A stretch of DNA of 13,449 nt from Lachnospiraceae bacterium UBA3845 (GTDB lineage: Bacteria; Bacillota; Clostridia; Lachnospirales; Lachnospiraceae): NCBI GenBank assembly GCA_002392705.1, contig DGHP01000072.1, positions 1 through 13,449 of the forward strand. The letters are read 5' to 3'. This document shows, piece after piece, positions 5,869 through 12,716 of the stretch (its first letter is position 1; each line of letters opens with the position of its first letter). The notes beneath the pieces are model-generated. The model searched no databases, had not been told where the DNA came from, and saw nothing but the letters and a program-made list of their open reading frames with translations. Both the position numbers and the translations under genes were made by a program.

Positions 5869-7668
5869 ATGATTCTTATGACGCTGGAAGGGATCGGAAT
5901 ATCCTTCGGGGATACAGTGCTTCTTCAGGATGTGACACAGGGAATAGAGGACCATGACCGGATCGGCGTGATCGGCGTAAACGGGACAGGAAAATCCACC
6001 CTGCTTGCCATAGCGGCAGGCGCGCTCCAGGCGGACGAGGGACAGATCATAAGCCGGAACGGTCTCAGGATCTCCTATCTTCCGCAGAATCCGGCTTTCG
6101 ACCCTGACAGAACCGTGCTGGAGAATGTCGTGCGGAATATCGAACAGGAGAAGGAGTTCTGGAACGTGCAGGGAGAGGCGGAGGCCATGCTGCTGAAACT
6201 CGGCATAAAGGATCCTTCCGTGAGACCGGACACTCTGTCCGGCGGGCAGCGGAAAAGGGCCGCGCTGGCTGCGGCGCTGCTTACCCCGAGTGATCTTCTG
6301 ATCCTGGATGAGCCGACCAACCATCTGGACCACGAGATGATCGAGTGGCTGCAGGAGAGGCTGGAGAGCTTCGGCGGCGCGCTGCTGATGGTCACGCATG
6401 ACAGGTATTTCCTGGATGAAGTGACGACAACGATCTGGGAGATCGACCGGGCCGGCGTGTACAGCTATCCCGGAAACTATGAGAAATATCTGCAGACAAA
6501 GCAGGCCAGGATGGACTTCACGCTGGCGGCGGAGAGAAAGATGGCTGCCCTCTATAAGCAGGATCTTGCCTGGATGATGCGAGGGGCAAGGGCCAGATCG
6601 ACGAAGCAGAAAGCGCATATACAGCGTTTTGAGGCCCTCCGCGACCGGGAGAAGATCGCTGAGGAGAGGAATATAATCATAGAATCCCTGCCTTCCAGGA
6701 TGGGAAACAAAACCATCGAGCTGAAGAATCTCTCCAAAAGCTACGGGGAAAAGCACCTTTTTCACGATTTCAGCTACACCTTTCTCAAAAATGACCGGAT
6801 CGGAATCATCGGCCCGAACGGCTGCGGCAAATCGACCCTGCTGAAAATCCTGACGGGAGAAGTCGAGCCGGATGCGGGTGAGGTTGAGAGGGGACAGACG
6901 GTCAAAATCGGCTATTTTGGCCAGGAGTATGAGCAGCTGCCCCTGTCGGATACCGTTCTCGAGGCGGTGCGCAGCCGCGGGGAATATGTGCGCACAGCCG
7001 ACGGGCTGGTTACCGCATCAGCCATGTGTGAGCGCTTCCTCTTCATCAGGAATAAGCAGTACACTCCGGTCGAGAAGCTTTCCGGCGGAGAAAAGAGGCG
7101 TCTGCAGCTGCTGCGCGTCCTGATGGAATCGCCGAATGTCCTGATTCTGGATGAGCCCACCAACGACCTGGACATTCAGACCCTGCAGATTCTGGAGGAC
7201 TATCTCGACCATTTTTCCGGGATTGTGATCACCGTATCGCATGACCGCTATTTTCTGGACCGGATCGTGAACCGCATCTTCAGTTTTGAACCTGACGGCC
7301 TTCTGCGGCAGAGCGAGGGCGGATATGAGGACTACCTCCTGCGCAGAGAGGAGCTGAGCGCCGGGGAGACAGCCGGCAGTATGAAAGCGGACGCCGGGCC
7401 GGACAGAAAGGGCCGGAAGAGCAGAAGCTCCGAACCCAGAAAGAAGCTGACTTTTTCCCAGCAGCGGGAATATGAGACCATCGAGGATGTGATCGATGAA
7501 CTGACGGCAAAGTCGGAAAAGCTGTCAGAGGAAATGCTGCAGGCCACTACGGACTATGTAAGGCTTCAGGAACTGACAGAGGAAAAGCAGAAGACGGACG
7601 ATGAACTGGAAGAGAAGATCGCGCGCTTTATAGAACTGCAGGAACTGGTGGAGAGTTTCAATGCATAG
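5869..7668 (+). CDS. ABC-F family ATPase, Uup type
   Basis: A 599-residue cytosolic protein with two ABC ATPase domains and no membrane segments. Domain 1: Walker A GVNGTGKST (36-44), signature LSGGQ (123-127), Walker B LLILDEPTNHLD (143-154). Domain 2: GPNGCGKST (315-323), LSGGE (404-408), LILDEPTNDLD (from about 425). The interdomain linker (about 207-277), rich in Arg and Lys, is the ABC-F segment that reaches into the ribosome. After a disordered charged spacer (about 495-525), the last 75 residues form a coiled coil beginning KLTFSQQREYE, as in Uup/YfmR-type proteins. Such proteins act on stalled or nascent-chain-blocked ribosomes; a resistance role cannot be excluded. Start chosen from AAGGAG at 5856-5861 and the promoter at 5801-5809. 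The GH20 gene follows 71 bases later without a visible terminator, so they may be co-transcribed. Confidence 0.93.
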   Translation: MILMTLEGIGISFGDTVLLQDVTQGIEDHDRIGVIGVNGTGKSTLLAIAAGALQADEGQIISRNGLRISYLPQNPAFDPDRTVLENVVRNIEQEKEFWNVQGEAEAMLLKLGIKDPSVRPDTLSGGQRKRAALAAALLTPSDLLILDEPTNHLDHEMIEWLQERLESFGGALLMVTHDRYFLDEVTTTIWEIDRAGVYSYPGNYEKYLQTKQARMDFTLAAERKMAALYKQDLAWMMRGARARSTKQKAHIQRFEALRDREKIAEERNIIIESLPSRMGNKTIELKNLSKSYGEKHLFHDFSYTFLKNDRIGIIGPNGCGKSTLLKILTGEVEPDAGEVERGQTVKIGYFGQEYEQLPLSDTVLEAVRSRGEYVRTADGLVTASAMCERFLFIRNKQYTPVEKLSGGEKRRLQLLRVLMESPNVLILDEPTNDLDIQTLQILEDYLDHFSGIVITVSHDRYFLDRIVNRIFSFEPDGLLRQSEGGYEDYLLRREELSAGETAGSMKADAGPDRKGRKSRSSEPRKKLTFSQQREYETIEDVIDELTAKSEKLSEEMLQATTDYVRLQELTEEKQKTDDELEEKIARFIELQELVESFNA

Positions 7669-7739
7669 GGGATGCTATTACGATATTACAGGCAGACGTA
7701 AAGAGGGCAGCTGACAGGCTGGAAAGGGAATCATTGCAT

Positions 7740-9764
7740 ATGAATAAAAGGACTTTCTCCCACAGGGGCTTCATGCTGGACGTAAGCCGGCATTATATGC
7801 CCGTGCCGGATATTAAGAGAATTCTGAAGGCAGCCGCCATCTGCGGCATGAACCGCATGCACTGGCACCTGACGGACGATCAGGGCTGGCGCATCGAGAT
7901 AAAAAAATACCCGCTGCTGACCGGAACCGGCGCAAAGCGCGGGGCATCCTTCTTTGGCGGCGTATCACAGACCGAGAACAACTGCGGCTTCTACACCCAG
8001 GAAGAAGTCAGGGATCTGGTGGCTTATGCGCGCGGTCTCGGGATTGAGATCATCCCCGAGATCGAAATCCCCGGCCATGCATGCGCCATGCTGGCGGCTT
8101 ATCCCGATCTGGGCTGCCGCCGGACGGTCTGGCCGGCATGGGAACCTGTTGAGACCCGGGCCGGCTATGCCCACTCTGTGCGCAATACCGGAGGCATCTT
8201 TCCTGACCTTGTCTGCGCAGGCCGTGACGAGCCCATCCGCTTTCTTAAGGATGTACTGGATGAGATCACGGAACTCTTTCCGTTCCCGATGGTGCACATC
8301 GGCGGCGATGAGGCTCCGAAGCTGCACTGGAGGCGCTGCCCCGACTGTCAGGCGCGCATGCGCGCAGAAGGCCTGGACAGCGAGGACGGCCTGCAGCGCT
8401 GGCTGGTACTGCAAATCGGGGATTACCTCGCCGGGAAAGGGCGGGAAACCATCGTCTGGAATGATGTGCTGAACGGCGGACCGCTGCCGGAGCACTTCAT
8501 CGTGCAGCAATGGTTCGGAAATCATGAACTGACGCGGGCCTTCCTGAAAGCCGGAGGCCGGGTTATCGTCTCCGATACGGAAAACTACTACTTTGATTAT
8601 GCCTACGGGGAGACGGACGTCTATCATGTATGGGAACATCCCCTGATTCCGGACTACGCGCAGGGATATGAAGACGGGCTGCTGGGCGCGGAGTGCCCGC
8701 TGTGGACCGAGCGCATCACGAATACCGCGCGGGCGGCATATATGCTGTTTCCCCGCATGACGGCTGTCGGCCTGCGGCTGAACAGTCAGGAGAAGACCGG
8801 CTGGGAAGAGTTCGTGTCCGGGCTCCGGGAAAAACAGGCGCAGATCGACGCGCTGGGACTGACCGGCGCTCCGGAAGCTTTCTGGCGGATGACAGCCGAT
8901 GAAGCAGCGGCAGATCTGATCCGGGACAGGGAACTGAAAGACGCGCCCTGCGCGAAGCCGGCCATTCAGTGGGAAAGACGCATGCAGCTGCAGGAAGCGA
9001 TGGAACGCCTGATGGAGAAAATCGGGATGCCCCTGCCCTTCGCCGCTGTGGTGCGCGACCTGGCTCTGGGAGAACTGGATGGCGAAGCCGCACCACTGCC
9101 CGGGGATCTGCGCGGCGCGGATGTGATGGCGGCCCAGCTTCTTGAGGCTGTTCAAAACCGGAAAAACGGCCCCTGGCAGGGGCTGGAGGAAGAGGTCTGG
9201 ATCGATACCATGGGGTGCTATACACGCTTTGTGCGCGAACACTTTTCCTCCTTCGGCTGTTACGGTTTCGACCGGGGCTACTGGACCATCCGGCAGCGGG
9301 ACGCGAAGCTGTTCCGGCTGGGGCAGCTGGAATATGAACTGCTGCGAGGGGAAGACGGCGCACCTTCGATCGCACTTCACATTCCAACGGATGCCTGTAT
9401 CGAAACGGAAGGAATCAACGAGTCCCTGGACAGGGCCCGGAGTTTCCTGAAGAAGCATTTTCCGGAATGGGCAGACGCACCCATAAAGTGCGAATCATGG
9501 CTGCTTTCCCCGGCGCTGAAAGGCCTTCTGCCCGCCGGGGCCCGGATCCTGCGCTTCCAGGCCGCTTTTGACCTGACGGAAACAGAACCGGAGGCGAACG
9601 ATGTTCTGCAGTGGGTATTCGGCCTGGCTGAATCACAGAAAGCCTCCGCCAGACTGGAAGATCTGCCCGAAGACACCAGCCTGCGCCGCAATGCGAAAGC
9701 GTTTCTGCTCGATGGCGGCAGAATCGGGACGGCGACAGGCCTGCTGGTCAGAAGGTTCAGCTGA
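7740..9764 (+). CDS. GH20 beta-N-acetylhexosaminidase fused to a GNAT-like acyltransferase module
   Basis: A 674-residue protein with two parts. Residues about 6-350 are a GH20 TIM barrel with the motifs HWHLTDDQGWR (41-51), the catalytic pair D190-E191 in HIGGDEAP, and a late WTE (322-324). This family removes terminal N-acetylhexosamine by substrate-assisted catalysis. There is no signal peptide and no N-terminal GH20b domain, so it should work on imported oligosaccharides in the cytosol. Residues about 375-674 resemble a complete acyltransferase-domain protein of the NAT_N plus GNAT_C kind: LHIPTDA (546-552), CESWLLSPAL (584-593), ILRFQ (603-607), DVLQWVFG (621-628) and LPEDTSLRR (642-650). 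That family is known mostly as stand-alone proteins of unknown substrate. Start: AAAGGGAA (7723-7730) is well spaced for ATG 7740; a TTG at 7734 is too close. The fusion frame is open throughout. Confidence 0.88.
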   Translation: MNKRTFSHRGFMLDVSRHYMPVPDIKRILKAAAICGMNRMHWHLTDDQGWRIEIKKYPLLTGTGAKRGASFFGGVSQTENNCGFYTQEEVRDLVAYARGLGIEIIPEIEIPGHACAMLAAYPDLGCRRTVWPAWEPVETRAGYAHSVRNTGGIFPDLVCAGRDEPIRFLKDVLDEITELFPFPMVHIGGDEAPKLHWRRCPDCQARMRAEGLDSEDGLQRWLVLQIGDYLAGKGRETIVWNDVLNGGPLPEHFIVQQWFGNHELTRAFLKAGGRVIVSDTENYYFDYAYGETDVYHVWEHPLIPDYAQGYEDGLLGAECPLWTERITNTARAAYMLFPRMTAVGLRLNSQEKTGWEEFVSGLREKQAQIDALGLTGAPEAFWRMTADEAAADLIRDRELKDAPCAKPAIQWERRMQLQEAMERLMEKIGMPLPFAAVVRDLALGELDGEAAPLPGDLRGADVMAAQLLEAVQNRKNGPWQGLEEEVWIDTMGCYTRFVREHFSSFGCYGFDRGYWTIRQRDAKLFRLGQLEYELLRGEDGAPSIALHIPTDACIETEGINESLDRARSFLKKHFPEWADAPIKCESWLLSPALKGLLPAGARILRFQAAFDLTETEPEANDVLQWVFGLAESQKASARLEDLPEDTSLRRNAKAFLLDGGRIGTATGLLVRRFS

Positions 9765-9769
9765 AGAAA

Positions 9770-9798
9770 ACAGGCATCCTGCGGCGCAGGATGCCTGT
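9770..9798. terminator. Perfect 13-bp hairpin after the GH20 gene, weak T tract
   Basis: ACAGGCATCCTGC (9770-9782) pairs perfectly with GCAGGATGCCTGT (9786-9798), triloop GGC, five bases after the stop. The plus-strand 3' side is AAATTAATA, not a T run, whereas the minus-strand side would be TTTTCTTC. It may terminate poorly in the plus direction or act as an mRNA-stabilising end. Confidence 0.6.
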
Positions 9799-9980
9799 AA
9801 ATTAATAGTCAGATCCGGGAAGTCACGGGAAAATGAGGCAAAGCTTTGGCGCTTCAGACAGCGGAGCACAGGTATACCCTGCAGCCGTGGGCCGGAACCG
9901 CTGCCGAGAAACATTCGGAAAAGATTCCGGCAGTCTCGTGTTTCCGGCAGTCGTAAAAGCGCAGCTTCTGTCCCTGACAG
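9799..9980. other. Intergenic stretch with a nested hairpin before the AraC gene
   Basis: No convincing gene is seen. CTGCCG (9901-9906) plus GAAACA (9908-9913) pairs with TGTTTC (9939-9944) plus CGGCAG (9945-9950), 12 bp with one bulged A. Inside it CGGAA (9916-9920) pairs with TTCCG (9925-9929) around AAGA. A 10-base palindrome CAAAGCTTTG lies at 9839-9848. No clear promoter could be placed. It may be the folded leader of the AraC gene. Confidence 0.4.
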
Positions 9981-10828
9981 ATGGAAAGCCCCATATCCCA
10001 GAAGGGGAATCCCGTCATCCGTTCTTTTTCCCCGAAGTTGAAAATGCCGACGGCATATCTGCCGCCTGAAAGCGGCCGGATCAGCGTAAATGCGCCGGGG
10101 CACAGCTACGGTCCCGTTATGCGCCCTTATCATATTATGCATTTTATCACAGGCGGAGAAGGATGCCTGGAGATCGGCGGAAAGCGCTTCCGGCTGGGAA
10201 AAGGAGATGTATTCTATCTGCCTGAAGATGAGATCTGTTATTATTACGCTTCCAGGGTCACTCCATGGAGTTATTCCTGGTGTGCCTTCTGCGGCAGGAA
10301 GGCAGCTGACTTTCAGTATCAGTTTTCTTCCCTCTCTCCGGACGATATATTCTTCGCGGCATCGATACAGACCGCTTTGCAGCAGTCATACAGAAAGCGG
10401 CGGACCTGCAGGGCACTGACACCGCATCCTATTATTATGCAAACAGCATCCTGCTGGAAGTGTTCGCGATGTTTTCACAGCTCTTTCCTGCCGCAAGGCC
10501 GCAGATGAACAGCCTTACGGAACATGCCCGCTTTCTGCTGGATCTGAAATATGCGGAGAAACTGCAGATTCAGGAGATTGCCCGGGAGATGGGCATTCAC
10601 CCGAACTATCTTTCGCAGATCTTTCACGATGCATACGGCATCTCACCCAAAAAGTATGTGATGCAGCTGAAGCTTTCCAAAGCCGCCCGGATGCTTTCTT
10701 CCACGGCTCTGCCGGTTTCCGCCATATCCGCATCTCTTGGCTTTGAGGACCAGCTCAGCTTTTCCCGCTACTTCCGCAGGCATATGGGATGCGCGCCGAC
10801 AGAGTACCGGAAGCGGCAGAGGGGATAG
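9981..10828 (+). pseudogene. AraC-family transcriptional regulator, frameshifted
   Basis: Two frames together encode about 282 residues, the normal AraC length. The first (from 9981) gives the cupin sensor half: GHSYGPVMRPYHIMHFI, GGKRFRLGKGDVFYLPEDE and SPDDIFFA. From about 10356-10360 the reading must move to another frame, which continues GIDTDRFAAVIQKAADL and then the DNA-binding half with both helix-turn-helices (IQEIAREMGIHPNYLSQIF; VSAISASLGFEDQLSFSRYF). One missing base in GCGGC (expected GCGGGC) at about 10356-10360 explains it. It is either a young pseudogene, strain variation or an assembly error. A stop at 9975-9977 bars a longer N-terminus, and no good ribosome site precedes 9981 or the next in-frame ATG at 10044, so the start is uncertain. 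Lying after the GH20 gene, it may have regulated amino-sugar use. Confidence 0.85.
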
Positions 10829-10915
10829 GCAGGAGACTGCGATCCGCCGGAAGATATGACCGGCACAGCGGGAAAGCGGAAGGGATTACAGCCGCATCAT
10901 TTTATGGAGACGGAT

Positions 10916-11464
10916 ATGAATCTTAAAAGTTTTGACGGCAGGTGTGTAAGGATTATTACTGCTTCGGGGGAGGTATATGAGGGGGTCGTATCTTATGATA
11001 GTGAAGAATACGCCCTGCATGAATACGGCCGCAGTCAGGAGGCGCTGCATCTTACCCCGATTGTTTTTTATAAAGATGACATAGCAGATGTCATCAATCT
11101 GGAAGATGTGAAAGGCCCATTTGGACATTACTCTGAAAAGTACGGTCTTCTGGAAAAAAAGTGTCTGGAGTGGGGAACCGACCTGATCGAAGAAGTATTT
11201 GATTCGGAAGATGATGATCAGATACTCAGACTGCTCCTGTGTATGAGTGACAATTTCCGGTCGCTTGCAGAAAGAGCCGTTCCCGGTATGGCCCCATGGC
11301 GCAGCGGGAAAAGCATCCCGGAAGCAGAAGAGGACGAAGATGATGAGGGGCCGGTATACCTGGGAGAACTGGAGCAGATGCTGGCTGCTCTTGTCAGATA
11401 CAGCGGGAATGATGAAGTCGCTGCCGAGGCAGAGGGACTTCTGGAGCGGCTGAAGCATATATAA
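10916..11464 (+). CDS. Hypothetical protein with Lsm/SH3-like N-terminus and acidic C-terminal segment
   Basis: A 182-residue cytosolic protein. Residues 5-62 (FDGRCVRIITASGEVYEGVV and on to DDIADVINL) show the strand pattern of a small Sm/Lsm or SH3-like barrel, as in short clostridial proteins of unknown role that start with a GK-VRI-x-G-x-YEG motif. Residues about 80-125 are helical. A strongly acidic segment (EAEEDEDDEG, about 136-145) precedes a final helix. The start is ATG 10916, with GGAG (10906-10909) six bases upstream; in-frame ATGs at 10856 and 10904 lack a ribosome site. It lies 87 bases after the AraC gene with no terminator between, and may share its transcript. Function is not known; RNA or nucleic-acid contact is only a possibility from the fold. 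Confidence 0.75.
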   Translation: MNLKSFDGRCVRIITASGEVYEGVVSYDSEEYALHEYGRSQEALHLTPIVFYKDDIADVINLEDVKGPFGHYSEKYGLLEKKCLEWGTDLIEEVFDSEDDDQILRLLLCMSDNFRSLAERAVPGMAPWRSGKSIPEAEEDEDDEGPVYLGELEQMLAALVRYSGNDEVAAEAEGLLERLKHI

Positions 11465-11472
11465 GCTGCTGC

Positions 11473-11502
11473 TTGACATAAGAAGAACAAAGGTATTATA
11501 TT
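11473..11502 (+). promoter_or_regulatory. Promoter for the SDR gene
   Basis: A consensus -35 TTGACA (11473-11478) is followed 18 bases later by TATATT (11497-11502). TATTAT and TTATAT are alternative overlapping -10 readings. Transcription would start near 11509, about 43 bases before ATG 11552. The -35 begins nine bases past the stop of the preceding gene. Confidence 0.7.
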
Positions 11503-11551
11503 CACGATGGTGCTTATTTATTATTCCAGACAGTGACGGAAGGAGAGCGGC

Positions 11552-12340
11552 ATGGATTTAAAACTTAAGGATAAAGTAGTTCTCGTAACAGGCGGTACCG
11601 GCGGAATAGGAACTGCGATCGTCAAGGGATTCCTTGCAGAAGGCGCAAAGGTTGCATTCTCATCCACAAGACAGGAGAAGATCGACGCACTTCTGCCCCA
11701 GCTTGATGCGGCACCGGGCCAGGTTGCCGGCTTTGTCGCGGACATGAGCAGGGAAGAGGACATTAAGAACTACGTTGAAAATGCGAAGGCGGCATTCGGA
11801 ACGATCGATATCGTTGTGCCGAACGCAGGATACGAAGGAAAAGCGCATCCGGTTCAGGATATGACACTGGACCTGTTTGAGCAGACCTATATGCTGAATG
11901 TATTTTCAGTCATGCTGCTTATGAAGTATGCAGCCCCGACTCTGATCGAGAAGAAGTCCGGATCCGTCGTTGTCGTTGCATCCGCAGCCGCATATGAGCC
12001 GACAGCAGGGAACAGCGCATATGTGTCCTCGAAGTATGCCGTTGCCGGTCTCACCAAGTGTGTGGCCATGGAACTCGGCCCGGTAGGCGTTCATGTCAAC
12101 TATGTGTGCCCGGGTCCGGTTGACACACCGATGATGCTCCGCATCGAGCGTGATTTCTTTGGCGATTCCATGACCCATGAGCAGGCGATGGAGATGCTTG
12201 CCGGCACCTATGCGATGGACAAGCGTTATGCGAAGCCGGAAGAAGTCGCGAATGCGGTTCTGTATCTTGCGTCCGAGGTTTCCTCACATACCGCAGGAAT
12301 GGGCATGCACGTGGACTCAAAGGTATCTGCGCCGAACTGA
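11552..12340 (+). CDS. Short-chain dehydrogenase/reductase (SDR) family oxidoreductase
   Basis: A 262-residue classical SDR, close to the usual 250 residues. The Rossmann cofactor motif TGGTGGIG is at 13-20, VPNAG at 89-93, and the catalytic tetrad is N116, S144, Y157 and K161 (YVSSK at 157-161). The PGPVDTP segment follows at 187-193. It oxidises an alcohol or reduces a carbonyl with NAD(H) or NADP(H). S38-T39-R40 after the second strand would fit NADP, but this is a weak guess. The substrate is unknown. Start: AGGAG (11541-11545) lies six bases before ATG 11552. It has its own promoter and terminator, so it is probably monocistronic. Confidence 0.93.
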   Translation: MDLKLKDKVVLVTGGTGGIGTAIVKGFLAEGAKVAFSSTRQEKIDALLPQLDAAPGQVAGFVADMSREEDIKNYVENAKAAFGTIDIVVPNAGYEGKAHPVQDMTLDLFEQTYMLNVFSVMLLMKYAAPTLIEKKSGSVVVVASAAAYEPTAGNSAYVSSKYAVAGLTKCVAMELGPVGVHVNYVCPGPVDTPMMLRIERDFFGDSMTHEQAMEMLAGTYAMDKRYAKPEEVANAVLYLASEVSSHTAGMGMHVDSKVSAPN

Positions 12341-12379
12341 TCCATCTGCCTTGCGGTGAAGAATTCCCTGAGCTGTTAC

Positions 12380-12416
12380 AGCCGTTCTGCCTGAACAACA
12401 GGCGGGACGGCTTTTT
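12380..12416 (+). terminator. Intrinsic terminator after the SDR gene
   Basis: AGCCGTTCTGCCTG (12380-12393) pairs with CAGGCGGGACGGCT (12399-12412) over 14 bp with two G-U pairs, loop AACAA, followed by TTTTT. Confidence 0.92.
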
Positions 12417-12450
12417 ATAATATTATTTGCATACTGATGCAGTTAAAACC

Positions 12451-12485
12451 GCCATCCGGGTGTAGCAAAAGAATGCCCGGATGGC
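12451..12485. repeat. Perfect 10-bp inverted repeat
   Basis: GCCATCCGGG (12451-12460) pairs with CCCGGATGGC (12476-12485), loop of 15 bases. On the minus strand the 3' side is followed by GGTTTTAAC, so it could terminate leftward transcription; on the plus strand it abuts a TATAAT box. Confidence 0.55.
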
Positions 12486-12491
12486 TATAAT
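12486..12491 (+). promoter_or_regulatory. Consensus -10 box, possible promoter of the aldo/keto reductase gene
   Basis: A perfect TATAAT, but no recognisable -35 hexamer lies 16-18 bases upstream and there is no TG extension. If used, transcription would begin near 12498 and make a leader of about 219 bases. Confidence 0.35.
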
Positions 12492-12497
12492 AAGATG

Positions 12498-12716
12498 ATG
12501 AAGCAGCGCTGCTATTCACGGCCTGTTTGAAATCGGGTCCTGGTTCGTCGTGCCTGCAGGAGAAACAGGTTCTGATTTCAAACAAGGCCTGCAAAGCAGA
12601 TAGTTGAATCGCGCTGAGAGTTTGCAGACGAGCTGTACGAAAGCCGGCGCGGGGTTGCCGTATGATCAGTTGATTCCCGTGCAGGAAAAGTGAAGGAGTA
12701 AAAGGAGGCACAGCAT
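12498..12716 (+). ncRNA. Candidate structured leader RNA upstream of the aldo/keto reductase
   Basis: After a 10-base palindrome GCAGCGCTGC (12503-12512) comes a long imperfect hairpin, 12520-12589. GGCC (12520-12523) and TGTTTGAAATC (12524-12534) pair with GATTTCAAACA (12574-12584) and GGCC (12586-12589) with one bulged A. The stem continues inward through short G-U and CCTG/CAGG helices, about 25 bp in all. A second hairpin overlaps its base: CTGCAAA (12589-12595) with TTTGCAG (12621-12627). A third is CGGC (12645-12648) with GCCG (12657-12660). The shared base could allow alternative folds. It matches no riboswitch or T-box motif I know, and no gene is seen in it. Confidence 0.45.

Noticed and set aside
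7965..9458. A 497-codon antisense open frame across the GH20 gene
   Set aside because: Same reason: the plus-strand protein has catalytic motifs and domain order, while the antisense product has none.
368..9950. TCCGGCAG recurring in several non-coding stretches (near 369, 5640, 5689, 9926, 9943)
   Set aside because: The copies sit in unrelated hairpins with no shared flanks; in GC-rich DNA this is likely chance.
9833..10069. A 78-codon plus-strand frame between the GH20 and AraC genes
   Set aside because: No family resemblance, weak ribosome site, and it overlaps the AraC N-terminus in another frame.
12614..12620. CTGAGAG, resembling the TPP riboswitch core
   Set aside because: The other conserved THI-box segments are missing nearby and the downstream gene is not a thiamine gene.
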